Shown: positions 26,938 to 35,926 of the stretch, in pieces | How the letters are laid out: every line of letters begins with the position of its first letter | Numbering within the stretch: position 1 is the stretch's first letter | DNA from: Okeanomitos corallinicola TIOX110 | GTDB lineage: Bacteria; Cyanobacteriota; Cyanobacteriia; Cyanobacteriales; Nostocaceae | Direction of reading: 5' to 3' | Length of the DNA: 64,000 nucleotides | Assembly: GCF_038050375.1 (NCBI RefSeq) | Contig: NZ_CP150886.1 | Coordinates: 1,839,318-1,903,317 of the forward strand | Program-made: the position numbers and the translations under genes | Notes under the pieces: model-generated | Database searches by the model: none | What the model was told of the DNA's origin: nothing | The model's input: the letters and a program-made list of their open reading frames with translations, nothing else

Positions 26938-29900
26938 TTACACCAACACAAACTGCTGAGAATCAGTTACATCCAAACTCACAGCTTGAATACCAATCAA
27001 AACAGCCAGAGTTTGATTATCAAAACTAATCTGAGTATCAGCACCCACCTGACTTAATTGCAAAGTAGATGTAGTAATACCCAAACTGACAGCACCATTA
27101 ATACCAATCACATCAATCCCAACTTGGAAATCAACAATGGTATTAGCAGCTTGTGGTGGTTCAACATTCACAATCCAGAATTGATCATTACCATCACCAC
27201 CAGAAATTAAGTTACCACCACCTGCTTGCACAAAGAAACTATCATTACCATCACCACCTAAAACTCGGTCATTGCTTCCCAGATAGAAAACATCATCACC
27301 TGCACCACCAGACATCCGGTTTCCACCTTGAGCATCAGTAGCATCAAATTCGTCATTACCACTGCTACCGAAAACTCTATCTCTGCGATTGATATAGATA
27401 GTATCATCGTCACTACCTAGATTAATGCGGTTATCCCCTGCATTAGCTAAAGCTCCCAGCAATAGGTCTACAGAGTCACTACCTGCTCCAGTAAACAGAA
27501 TATCTTGTACACCATCAAAGCTGCTGCCGGCAATGGGGAAGATGTCATCATTACCGGGTGTACCAACGGAAGGAAATCCAGGGTTATTAGGGTTATCAGT
27601 ATTTTCAGCGATTGTCAGGGTTACTAAAATTGGGTCGTGGTCACTTGCTCGTTCCTCATTGTCTACAAACTCACTATTAACATGAACAATGTCAACTTGG
27701 GCATTTGCACTCAAATTATTGCTCACCAAAATGTGGTCAAGGGATTGGGAATTACCATCAAAGATGAAAGTATAGCGTTCATTTTCTGGCAAAGTATTGG
27801 TGAGGTTAGTTAAAACAGGATTATCATCACCTGCCAAAATACTCAAAGGTGAAATAAATTCAAACTCATTTAAATCACCGACGACAACGATATTAGAATT
27901 AGGATTAGTTGCCAAAATCCCGTCTACAAAATCATTTATCGCTTCAGCTTGAGCGCGACGCTGATCTAAAGATCCATTAATTGTAATATCTTCCTGGCCA
28001 TTACCAGCAGATTCACCACCGACAGAAGGTTGATTTACACCAAATAATGGACTACTACCACCTTTAGATGAGAAGTGATTGTTAACTACTGTGATCTCTT
28101 CACCATTAAAAGCGAAGTTGGCTATTAGCGGTAAGCGAGTGTCAGTGAAAGCAGCAAAACTAGAAGAGGGTACTGTTTGAACAGAATCTGCTACCAAATC
28201 CACACGACTGTCATTGTATAGGAAAGCGTTACGGATATTTGCACCGGGCTGTCCACCACTGTTGTTATTGCTAATGAAAGTATTGTCAATGAATTGGTAA
28301 GTGGGGCCACCTGCGGCGGTGATCGCATCTATCAGGGTTTGTAGAGTTAGACTGGCACTGAAAATTCCATCATTGGTACTGCCACTATTGTCTTGAATCT
28401 CCTGTAAACCAATGATATCAGGACTTTGGAGATTATTAACGATTTGATTTGCGATCGCATTAAAGCGACTATCAGTAAGATCAAAATCACCATCACCATC
28501 GTTAGGATCAAGGTTAAGAACATTGTAAGTGGCAATGGCTAAAGTATCACTATCCTGAGTCAAAGTAGTAACTTCAGGTTGCAAATTAGCAGACTGAATA
28601 TTACCAACAAAGTCTTCTGTGGGAATGATCTCAAAGTTACCAAAGTTATATGTAACCACACCAGTGACATCACCCAACCTATCACCAACATTCACATTGG
28701 GGAAGGCAAAATCAAACACACCATTATCTGCGTCAATTTGGATGCGTTCGGGGTTAAAGTCGTCCGGTGCAATGTTAATTGTGCCACGTTCACTTAAACC
28801 AGTTGCACCCGCACCATTATCAGCAACGGTATAAATTTCTCCAAACCTGTTGGTAGGACTCACAGCAATTAAATCTGTAGCTGTAACTCTCATTCCTTCC
28901 ACAGATTCCCAGAAATCAATCCCGTCAGTGGTGGGGTCAAAGGATGTGAGTCCATCGTCGTCAATGACCTGGAATGGAAGCACTCGACCACCTGCACCAA
29001 GAATAACCGCACTGGGTAAAGCATTACCACTGGAGAGGATGGTGATTGTGGGATTGCCACTAATTTGGGTAGTGGAAAGATTGCCTGTACTTGTTCCACC
29101 GGGAGTAAATTCACTGACTGTACCTGTCACAGTAATAGCATCACCAACGCTGACTGGAGGAGCGCTACCGGTAAAGACAAAAATGGCTTCAGAAGTAGCA
29201 ATATTATCATCAGGGTTGGGGTCTTGGAAATAAAACCCATTGGAGTCAACAGCAGTAACAATACCTGGTACATCTGTGACAATTTGCCCCAGTAAAGGCG
29301 ATGTGTGACCTGCTCCTTGAATGGTATGAATTTTGATGGATGCAGCAGTAGCTAAGGTAAAGGCTGTGTTACTAAAAGGTACATCTGGGGCTACTGTATC
29401 AATACTTTGATCACCAGAACCATCTTGAGCAATCCAATTGCTAGGATTATTGATAATTGGTAAATAGTCAGCAAAATCAGCAGCACCTGTTCTATCACTG
29501 TTAAAAGCAGCAATATCCGCGCCATTAGCTACTAAAGATGATAAATCTAAGGCATTTACTCCAGCGGTTAAACCTGTATTAGTGAGTGTTCCATTGCTTT
29601 CACTAAAACCACCTGCGGCGATTGCTGTAATAAATGTGGGTGAATTTCCATCTCCCTGATAAGCATAAAGCACTTCACCACTGGCACTCAGTCCCCTATT
29701 ATTGCCTCGTTCTGCTACGGGTTGGGTAATTGTTCCTGTGCTGGAAGTAATCTCTCCAGAACCAATATTATCAATGCGGATGATAGTTCCTGCGGAGATT
29801 AAACTGTCAGATGTCCAGCTAAAAGCGCCTTCATTTGTATCATTCCAAGCAGTACCGTTCCACTCGTTATCTTCAAAAATAATTACTTCGTTAGGGTTAA

Positions 29901-29985
29901 TATCAACTAATGCCACAAAAGCAATGTTGTCATTACCATCGGCGTTAAACCCAACAAAGGCGATATTTCCAGCGGTAAGTGCCAT
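26938..29985 (-). CDS. Extracellular nuclease (ExeM/NucH-like) with RTX C-terminus
   Basis: 1015 aa. Residues 1-200 are a beta-rich domain (opening MALTAGNIAFVGFNADGND). Residues about 215-330 match the OB-fold of YhcR/ExeM nucleases (IKIHTIQGAGHTSPLLGQ, GFYFQDP, GDAITVTGTVSEF). Residues about 470-790 are an endonuclease/exonuclease/phosphatase domain with ATYNVLNL, IGLQEIQDNSG, VVVGDLNEFEF and SDHDPILV. Residues 830-960 carry Ca2+-binding RTX-like repeats (GGAGDDVF, GGDGNDSF, GGDGNDQF). No N-terminal signal peptide, so export by type I secretion through the C-terminus is likely; no transporter genes are adjacent. Role: degradation of external DNA for phosphate or nucleotides. Confidence 0.88.
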   Translation of the reverse strand: MALTAGNIAFVGFNADGNDNIAFVALVDINPNEVIIFEDNEWNGTAWNDTNEGAFSWTSDSLISAGTIIRIDNIGSGEITSSTGTITQPVAERGNNRGLSASGEVLYAYQGDGNSPTFITAIAAGGFSESNGTLTNTGLTAGVNALDLSSLVANGADIAAFNSDRTGAADFADYLPIINNPSNWIAQDGSGDQSIDTVAPDVPFSNTAFTLATAASIKIHTIQGAGHTSPLLGQIVTDVPGIVTAVDSNGFYFQDPNPDDNIATSEAIFVFTGSAPPVSVGDAITVTGTVSEFTPGGTSTGNLSTTQISGNPTITILSSGNALPSAVILGAGGRVLPFQVIDDDGLTSFDPTTDGIDFWESVEGMRVTATDLIAVSPTNRFGEIYTVADNGAGATGLSERGTINIAPDDFNPERIQIDADNGVFDFAFPNVNVGDRLGDVTGVVTYNFGNFEIIPTEDFVGNIQSANLQPEVTTLTQDSDTLAIATYNVLNLDPNDGDGDFDLTDSRFNAIANQIVNNLQSPDIIGLQEIQDNSGSTNDGIFSASLTLQTLIDAITAAGGPTYQFIDNTFISNNNSGGQPGANIRNAFLYNDSRVDLVADSVQTVPSSSFAAFTDTRLPLIANFAFNGEEITVVNNHFSSKGGSSPLFGVNQPSVGGESAGNGQEDITINGSLDQRRAQAEAINDFVDGILATNPNSNIVVVGDLNEFEFISPLSILAGDDNPVLTNLTNTLPENERYTFIFDGNSQSLDHILVSNNLSANAQVDIVHVNSEFVDNEERASDHDPILVTLTIAENTDNPNNPGFPSVGTPGNDDIFPIAGSSFDGVQDILFTGAGSDSVDLLLGALANAGDNRINLGSDDDTIYINRRDRVFGSSGNDEFDATDAQGGNRMSGGAGDDVFYLGSNDRVLGGDGNDSFFVQAGGGNLISGGDGNDQFWIVNVEPPQAANTIVDFQVGIDVIGINGAVSLGITTSTLQLSQVGADTQISFDNQTLAVLIGIQAVSLDVTDSQQFVLV

Positions 29986-30396
29986 AATTTCAAATTCCCC
30001 TACAATTTTTAGTGGTCATCCTATTTAGTAGGTTTGCCTAATTTGTTTAAGGGAACACAAAGTAAGCATTATTAAAACATTATCAATAGACATCTTCAGA
30101 AATTAAATATGTGTTTATGTGTTTTCTAAAACCCTTGTAGAGACTTTCCATAGGTAGGGATTCTCGACTCTACATTCATTTTCGGAGATGTCTAATGGTT
30201 TTTTCTATAATGATCTGACTTACGCATTTTTACGTATTATTAGTATAATAAGTTCTAATTAATTAGTAATCTTATATCTTTTTACAATCTTATTTAAAAA
30301 TAATGGACGACACCAAAAAATATTTCTGAGAATATATATTTATTTTTTTATAATTTTTGTTACAATTAATGAAATTTTTATCTAAAAATTACCATT
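29986..30396. other. Promoter interval between divergent nuclease and deaminase-like genes
   Basis: 411 bp, strongly AT-rich from 30190 on. A hairpin TGTAGAG/CTCTACA spans 30136-30174 with a 25-nt loop. TTACGCATTTTTACG at 30212-30226 resembles other short repeats in the window. No Pho-box-like or other operator could be recognised reliably. Confidence 0.45.
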
Positions 30397-31431
30397 ATGG
30401 CCTTATACGCTGAGTTACATAGACACCTGGGGGGTTCTGTCGTCCCCCGTGTGTTGTGGCGGTATTTTGAGCGCCATGCTACGGATTTAATTTCTCGGTT
30501 TAGTGAATATTCGGAATTTGAAGACTTTTACACCCGTCCTCGTAACACTTTAGATGAGTATTTGGAATTGCATACTTTAGTGGAAAGTGTGCAAACAGTG
30601 GAGACATTACCGTATTTTATTTATCGCTTATTGCGTGGTGCGTATATCTTTGAAAATTTAGCTTATTTAGAACTACGTTATACTCCCTATTTACGCACTC
30701 CTGAACATCTAAATCAAAACGAAAGAATTGATAAGATGGCGGAAATTGTGGAAGTTGTGGGTAAAGCTAGTTGTTCTTTAGAATATCCCATTGTTAATAG
30801 TCAAATTCTCTGTATGCACTCTCGTTTACCTTTTGAGGTGAATAAGGCAATTGTAGATTTAGCAGCAGCAAATAGAGAATATGTTTGTGCAGTGGATGTG
30901 GCTGGAGGCGATCGCAATTATGCTGAAAGAATGTCAGAATGGATTAGTTTATATGATTATGCCCGTTCTTTAGGTTTAAATACCACTGGACATCTTTACG
31001 AAACTCAGGATGGTTGTTATCCAGAACTTTTACCTTATTTAATGCGAATTGGTCATGGTATCCAAATTCCTTTATTGTACCCGGAATTATTACCGGAGTT
31101 AGCTAGGAGAGGACAATGTTTAGAAGTTTGTCCGACGACTTATTTAAAAACAGGAACTTTACAGGATATCAGGCAATTAAAAGTAGTTTTTGATCGCTGT
31201 TTTGATGCAGGGGTTGATATTGCTATCTGTACAGATAATGCGGGTTTACATAATGTCCGTTTACCCTTTGAGTATGAAAATTTATTGACTTACGACATTA
31301 TTAATTTCCAACAGTTAAAAGCTTGTCAGGATGCAGCTTTCCGTCATGCTTTTGCTTGGCCACATAGTCAACATCCAGCTTCTTTATTAACTGGGTTATT
31401 GAAACCTGAACCAGCTAAAGTTTTGGTTTAA
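30397..31431 (+). CDS. Adenosine deaminase-like metal-dependent hydrolase
   Basis: 344 aa of the ADA/AMP deaminase superfamily. Metal and catalytic motifs are recognisable: HRHLGGS near the N-terminus (HxH), GHLYE (His and the catalytic Glu four residues apart as in HAGE), RIGHG (His), and CTDNAGL where classical enzymes have S/N-T/D-D-D-P. The first Asp is kept, the second is Asn. VCAVDVAGG corresponds to the usual FDLAGDE. The changes around the substrate pocket make adenosine uncertain as substrate. No purine-salvage neighbour. Confidence 0.75.
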   Translation: MALYAELHRHLGGSVVPRVLWRYFERHATDLISRFSEYSEFEDFYTRPRNTLDEYLELHTLVESVQTVETLPYFIYRLLRGAYIFENLAYLELRYTPYLRTPEHLNQNERIDKMAEIVEVVGKASCSLEYPIVNSQILCMHSRLPFEVNKAIVDLAAANREYVCAVDVAGGDRNYAERMSEWISLYDYARSLGLNTTGHLYETQDGCYPELLPYLMRIGHGIQIPLLYPELLPELARRGQCLEVCPTTYLKTGTLQDIRQLKVVFDRCFDAGVDIAICTDNAGLHNVRLPFEYENLLTYDIINFQQLKACQDAAFRHAFAWPHSQHPASLLTGLLKPEPAKVLV

Positions 31432-31448
31432 TGTAGTTTAATTTAGAT

Positions 31449-31473
31449 CACTGACTTCTTAAAGAAGTCAGTG
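31449..31473. terminator. Strong palindromic terminator
   Basis: CACTGACTTCTT (31449-31460) and AAGAAGTCAGTG (31462-31473) form a near-complete palindrome, followed by GCCTTTGATT. It lies 18 bp after the deaminase-like stop. The GACTTCTT/AAGAAGTC core is shared with palindromes at 60244-60276 and 61031-61094. A heptamer tract (CACCTAT/CACCTGT) follows at 31548-31576. Confidence 0.65.
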
Positions 31474-31581
31474 GCCTTTGATTATAGCAACGAACAAGGC
31501 GATTGAGACATAAGCTAAAACTTAGATACTGAAAGACTTCTAGCACTGTCACCTATCACCTGTTACCTGTCACCTTCTGTA

Positions 31582-31908
31582 TTACACTCCTTCTGTAGCA
31601 CCACCAATTTTTTTCCAAGCAGCTAAACCACCAGGAATTTCTGAGACATTTTTAAACCCAGCAGCTTGTAATATTTTCACTGCTGTGGTCGCTTGAATAT
31701 CAGTTTCCCCGTAAACGCAGATTTGACGCTCTTGATGTAAACTGGATGTAGCGCGTGCGTACAAATCATCTACAGGGATAGAAATTGCTCCTGTGATATG
31801 ACCATGATTGTAAGTGAAGCGATCGCGTACATCAACAATTGTGAAAGCGGGTTGACCCCATTCGAGACACAACTTTAAATCATTAACATCAGCAACTAAA
31901 TTACTCAT
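31582..31908 (-). CDS. Rhodanese-like domain protein
   Basis: 108 aa single-domain rhodanese. The start of the domain is FTIVDVRDRFTYNHGHITGAISIP, which is shown here only in part (VDVRDR, GHITGAISIP). The catalytic cysteine lies in ICVYGETDIQA. A C-terminal GFKNVSEIPGGLAAWK closes the fold. Such proteins carry sulfane sulfur on Cys and may act in sulfur transfer or redox signalling. The loop after Cys (VYGETD) departs from the usual CRxGxR/S, so the substrate specificity may differ. Single gene. Confidence 0.87.
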   Translation of the reverse strand: MSNLVADVNDLKLCLEWGQPAFTIVDVRDRFTYNHGHITGAISIPVDDLYARATSSLHQERQICVYGETDIQATTAVKILQAAGFKNVSEIPGGLAAWKKIGGATEGV

Positions 31909-32175
31909 CAGCTTTTTTTTTGCTTAGAACCTTACCAGAAATCTATCAAAAATACTTTTATAATTCGGTTTTCTTGACTATTAATCTAAAATTCTTTATA
32001 GATATTAATGAAACTTATTTTAGCACGATTCAGCTATGAGCTATCAGCGGTAGGCTTTTTCAACTGACACCAGATATTATTACTCATGAATCCTCGTTTC
32101 TGAAGAATGAAATTATGCTCAGAATTAGAATTTAAAAGCCATAATATTGTAAGCTAATTGTCTGTACATTCAGGC

Positions 32176-32203
32176 AATTCTTAATTTTTAATTCTTAATT
32201 TTT
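32176..32203. repeat. Perfect 14-bp direct repeat before mutL
   Basis: AATTCTTAATTTTT occurs twice in immediate succession (32176-32189, 32190-32203), ending one base before the mutL ATG. The region lacks a purine-rich ribosome-binding site, so the repeat occupies the place where one should be and may influence translation. Confidence 0.75.
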
Positions 32204-32204
32204 A

Positions 32205-33860
32205 ATGATGGCATCTACTATTCAAGCTTTACCGACAGAAGTTGTTTATTTAATTACCGCTGGGGAAGTAATTGATAGTTTTGCTTCGGTTGTGAGGGAA
32301 TTAGTAGAGAATTCTTTAGATGCTGGTGCAACCCGTATAGTAATTTCTCTGTGGCCGCAAAATTGGCGAGTCCGTGTAGCTGATAACGGTTGGGGAATGA
32401 ACTTAGATGATTTGCAACAAGCAGCAACCGCACACAGTACCAGTAAAATTTACTCTCCTGATGATTTGTGGAAAATTACCAGTTTAGGGTTTCGTGGTGA
32501 AGCATTACATAGTTTAACAACCTTAGCAGATTTAGAAATTCTCAGTCGTCCTATGGGGGGATATGAAGGATGGCAAATTGTTTATAATGATAGTGGAGAA
32601 ATATTAGAAAAAAAAGTTGCAGCGATCGCACCTGGTACTGTAGTTACAGTTGATAATTTATTTGCTAATTATTCCGCACGTCGTCAAGGTTTACCCAATG
32701 CTACACAGCAAATGAAAGCTGTCCAAGGGATAATACAACAAATTGCTTTGTGTCATCCTCATGTTACTTTTCAGGTGTCGCAAAATGATAAACAATGGTT
32801 TACGATTTGTCCTGCTGCGAGTGTAGGTAAATTAATTCCCCAAATTTTACCCCAAATTAAACCCGGTGATTTAAAAGAAGTTGATTTAGAAATACCTAAA
32901 ACCGAATCTAAAATTACCTTAGTCATTGGTTTACCCGATAGATGTCACCGTCATCGTCCTGATTGGGTAAAAATAGCAATTAACGGCAGAATGATTAAAT
33001 GTCCAGAATTAGAACAGACGATATTTTCAGCCTTTCATAAAACCTTACCACGCGATCGCTATCCAGTTTGTTTTTTACATCTGACAGTTTCCCCCGACCA
33101 AATCAACTGGAATCGTAACCCTTCCAAAACAGAAATTTACCTGAATGAGATTGAATATTGGCAAGAAAAAGTAACATCAGCAATTAACCAAAGTATCCGT
33201 ATTTCTGAAGCGAATATTAAAGAATCAGTTCATACATCAAGAGTGAGTAATTTACTCAAAGTTGCCGAATCAAAAGGTAGTTATAACTTTAATTCTCAGT
33301 CAGAAAATAAAACAACTCAAAATTATTTAAAAGCAGTTGCTCAAGTTAGCAATATGTACATAGTTGCTGAACATTCTGGAGGAATGTGGTTAGTAGAACA
33401 ACACATAGCCCATGAAAGAGTATTATATGAAAAATTATGTGATAATTGGGAAATTGTCCCTGTAGAAAGTCCGATTATTCTTTATCAATTATCATCTGCA
33501 CAGGTGGAACAACTAGAAAGAATTAACTTAGATATTGAACCTTTTGGAGAAAAACTTTGGGCTGTACGCAGTATTCCCACCATGTTAAAAATCCGAGAAG
33601 ATATAGCCGAAGCATTATTAGAATTAAGTTGGGGAGGAGACTTACAAACAGCCCAAGTTGCAGTAGCTTGTCGCAGTGCAGTTCGTAATGGTACACCCAT
33701 GAATTTACCAGAAATGCAGCAATTATTAAATGATTGGCAAAATACCCGTAACCCCCGCACCTGTCCCCACGGTCGGCCTATTTATTTATCATTAGAAGAA
33801 TCTGCATTATCAAAATTTTTCCGTCGTCATTGGGTAGTGGGTAAAAGTCATGGAATTTGA
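32205..33860 (+). CDS. mutL: DNA mismatch repair protein MutL
   Basis: 551 aa. N-terminal GHKL ATPase motifs: VVRELVENSLDAGAT, VADNGWGMN, AHSTSKI and LGFRGEALHSL. The transducer region has IAINGRMIKCPELEQ. The C-terminal domain from about 370 has EQHIAHERVLYE (endonuclease motif DQHAxxERxxxE with Glu for Asp and Ile for Ala), VACRSAVRNG, CPHGRP and FFRR. These suggest an endonuclease-type MutL, as expected for organisms without MutH. ATG at 32205 with a second ATG directly after it at 32208. Confidence 0.94.
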   Translation: MMASTIQALPTEVVYLITAGEVIDSFASVVRELVENSLDAGATRIVISLWPQNWRVRVADNGWGMNLDDLQQAATAHSTSKIYSPDDLWKITSLGFRGEALHSLTTLADLEILSRPMGGYEGWQIVYNDSGEILEKKVAAIAPGTVVTVDNLFANYSARRQGLPNATQQMKAVQGIIQQIALCHPHVTFQVSQNDKQWFTICPAASVGKLIPQILPQIKPGDLKEVDLEIPKTESKITLVIGLPDRCHRHRPDWVKIAINGRMIKCPELEQTIFSAFHKTLPRDRYPVCFLHLTVSPDQINWNRNPSKTEIYLNEIEYWQEKVTSAINQSIRISEANIKESVHTSRVSNLLKVAESKGSYNFNSQSENKTTQNYLKAVAQVSNMYIVAEHSGGMWLVEQHIAHERVLYEKLCDNWEIVPVESPIILYQLSSAQVEQLERINLDIEPFGEKLWAVRSIPTMLKIREDIAEALLELSWGGDLQTAQVAVACRSAVRNGTPMNLPEMQQLLNDWQNTRNPRTCPHGRPIYLSLEESALSKFFRRHWVVGKSHGI

Positions 33861-33994
33861 TTGGTGATTGGTTAAAATAAATATTTACATAAGATTTAGA
33901 TTATTTTACTTTGATTTGATATGATAATGATCATAGTAGGATTCAATTTTTAAAAATTCCAGAATAGAAAAATCATAAATTAATAAAATACTTT

Positions 33995-34897
33995 ATGCGT
34001 CGAGATTCAATTTTTTATAAACTCTTTCAACAATCTCCCTCTCTATTATTTCAACTTCTGCAAAACCCTCCAGCTAATGCAGAAGATTATCGTTTTGATT
34101 CCGTAGCAGTCAAAGAACCAAAATTTGAAATTGATGGAGTATTTTTACCACCAGAAAATGAAAATAGGGGTGTTGTTTATTTTTCGGAGGTGCAGTTTCA
34201 AAAAGATGAATTTCTTTATGAAAGAGTATTTGCCGAATCTGCACTATATTTTTATCGCAACCGTCAGAGGTTTAGTGATTGGCAAATTGTTATAATTTAC
34301 CCATCCCGGAATACAGAACAAAGCGATATTTACCCCCATCGTACTTTATTAAATGGTGAACAATTCCATCGTATCTATTTAGATGAATTGGGAGATATTC
34401 GTCAATTACCTATCTGGGTAGCATTGATGGTTCTGACAACCTTAGAAAAAAGTCAAGCACCAGAGGAAGCACGGTATTTGTTAACAAGAATTAAACAAGA
34501 AATACCAACGCCATCAAGTCAAGTCATAATAGAAATGATCACAACGATCATCGCTTATAAATTTGAGAACTTAACCCGCATTGAGGCTGAAGCTATGTTA
34601 GGAATTACATTTGAAGAAACACGACTGTATCGGGATATTAGAGAAGAAGCAAGGGAAAAAGGAAGGGAAGAAGGAAGGGAAGAAGGAAGGGAAGAAGGAA
34701 GGGAAGAAGGGTTAGAACAAGCAACAGTTAATTTAGTTAACCGACTATTAACTAAGCGATTTGGAGAATTATCTCCAGAAATACGCGCTCAAATTTCTGC
34801 TTTATCATTACCTGTACTGGAAAATTTGAGCGAGGCTTTGCTAGATTTTAGCAGTATTGCTGATTTACAAAGTTGGTTAGGAGAGGTGAAAAATTAG
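33995..34897 (+). CDS. DUF2887/Rpn family PD-(D/E)XK protein with DUF4351-like C-terminus
   Basis: 300 aa. Opening RRDSIFYKLFQQSPSLLFQLL and the core FEIDGVFLPP ... VVYFSEVQFQ give the Asp and the E-x-Q of a PD-(D/E)XK-like nuclease of the recombination-promoting nuclease group. Residues 220-242 are a repeated GREE unit from a 12-bp DNA repeat. The C-terminal 50 residues (LTKRFGELSPEIRAQISALS, ending in LQSWLGEV) match the DUF4351 style. Common in cyanobacteria in many copies; function is poorly known. A hairpin at 34941-34987 follows. Confidence 0.83.
   Translation: MRRDSIFYKLFQQSPSLLFQLLQNPPANAEDYRFDSVAVKEPKFEIDGVFLPPENENRGVVYFSEVQFQKDEFLYERVFAESALYFYRNRQRFSDWQIVIIYPSRNTEQSDIYPHRTLLNGEQFHRIYLDELGDIRQLPIWVALMVLTTLEKSQAPEEARYLLTRIKQEIPTPSSQVIIEMITTIIAYKFENLTRIEAEAMLGITFEETRLYRDIREEAREKGREEGREEGREEGREEGLEQATVNLVNRLLTKRFGELSPEIRAQISALSLPVLENLSEALLDFSSIADLQSWLGEVKN
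34661..34708 (+). repeat. Four perfect copies of a 12-bp coding repeat
   Basis: GGAAGGGAAGAA occurs four times without change (34661, 34673, 34685, 34697), encoding GREE repeats; flanking units are degenerate. Copy number should be unstable by slippage but always stays in frame, so it changes only the length of a charged linker helix. Confidence 0.9.
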
Positions 34898-34940
34898 GAG
34901 CATATTTCAAACATATTTCAAAACTATACCAATAAATTAC

Positions 34941-34987
34941 ACTTCCGTAGCGTTAGGTAAAATCAAAATCTGCTTACCTGCGGAAGT
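34941..34987 (+). terminator. Two-tier hairpin after the DUF2887 gene
   Basis: Outer stem ACTTCCG (34941-34947) with CGGAAGT (34981-34987); inner stem AGGTAA (34955-34960) with TTACCT (34974-34979). A T-rich stretch ATTATTATATTTT follows. Likely terminator for the + strand gene that ends at 34897. Confidence 0.6.
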
Positions 34988-35037
34988 ATTATTATATTTT
35001 ATGGCTCTCTCAGACTGGTTATGTTAAAATAATATAA

Positions 35038-35859
35038 ACAAAACAAATAGTTGAAAAATTTCTAAAAGATGTGATTAAAGACTGTGGTGGGGAAAATGAA
35101 CAAATAGCAAGATTACTTTTATATTTACTTACAGATGAAAATGGCACAAGACCTTTAAAAACTCGCGCTGAGATAGCAACACAGTTAGTAGATAAAAGTG
35201 AAAAAATGAATTTATTGTTAAATATCTTTGTTGCGTCTGGTTTGGTGTTACTCTTACCAGAATCACCTGCGGATAGATATCAATTAGTGCATGATTATTT
35301 GGTTGAGTTTATTCGTCAACAACAAGGAAATGAATTATTTACAAAATTGGTAGAAACTCAAAAGCAGCTAAAGTAACAAAAAGAAGCCAATCAAATATTA
35401 AATCAAGCTAGAGAACAAGCTGAAAAGTTACTCAAAGAAGCACAAAAGGGAACAGAATTAGAACGTGCTGGTATGAATGCTTTAAGGCAATTTGAGTTTG
35501 CCCAGTTAGAGGCACTAATGGCTGCTATGCACAGTGGCAAAGAACTAAAAAATATCGTTAAAGATGGTCGTCCCCTGGAAAAATACCCAGCTTTTAGCCC
35601 TATTTACGCCCTGAATACTATTGTTGACAATATTAAAGAAATCAACCAATTTCAGGGTCATCAGGGTTATGTCATTAGTGTGAGTTTCAGCCCCGATGGA
35701 AAAACCATTGCTACGGCATCTGATGACAATACAGCGCGGTTGTGGCCTGTGCGGTATTTGGACAGGGCTTTAAAGGATGGTTGTGTGTGGTTGCAGGATT
35801 ATTTGCAGAATAATACGGGTTTGAGTGAGGAGGAGAGGCGGTTGTGTGATGATATTTGA
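35038..35859 (+). pseudogene. Remnant of a STAND NTPase/WD40-repeat protein
   Basis: One continuous frame interrupted by an in-frame TAA at 35374-35376. The first part (EKFLKDVIKDCGGENEQIAR ... ADRYQLVHDYLVEFIRQQQ) matches the region that follows the NTPase in cyanobacterial STAND/WD40 proteins; the ATPase itself is absent and the frame upstream ends in a stop at 35035-35037. After the stop, the frame continues (QFEFAQLEALMAAMHSGKEL), then a single WD40 unit (GHQGYVISVSFSPDGKTIA, DNTARLW), then the family's C-terminal tail WLQDYLQNNTGLSEEERRLC. A functional protein has seven or more WD repeats. So there is 5' loss, a nonsense codon and an internal deletion. Confidence 0.85.
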
Positions 35860-35926
35860 ATTTGTCAGAAGTGGCTATCTCAAAGTCAGCAATGATGAGG
35901 TTTTTAATTTCGCCTTGTGCCTGATA

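Noticed and set aside
27153-29233. Several + strand open frames opposite the RTX nuclease
   Set aside because: They are antisense shadows of a long, repeat-rich gene; His-rich translation comes from reversed Asp/Gly codons of the RTX repeats.
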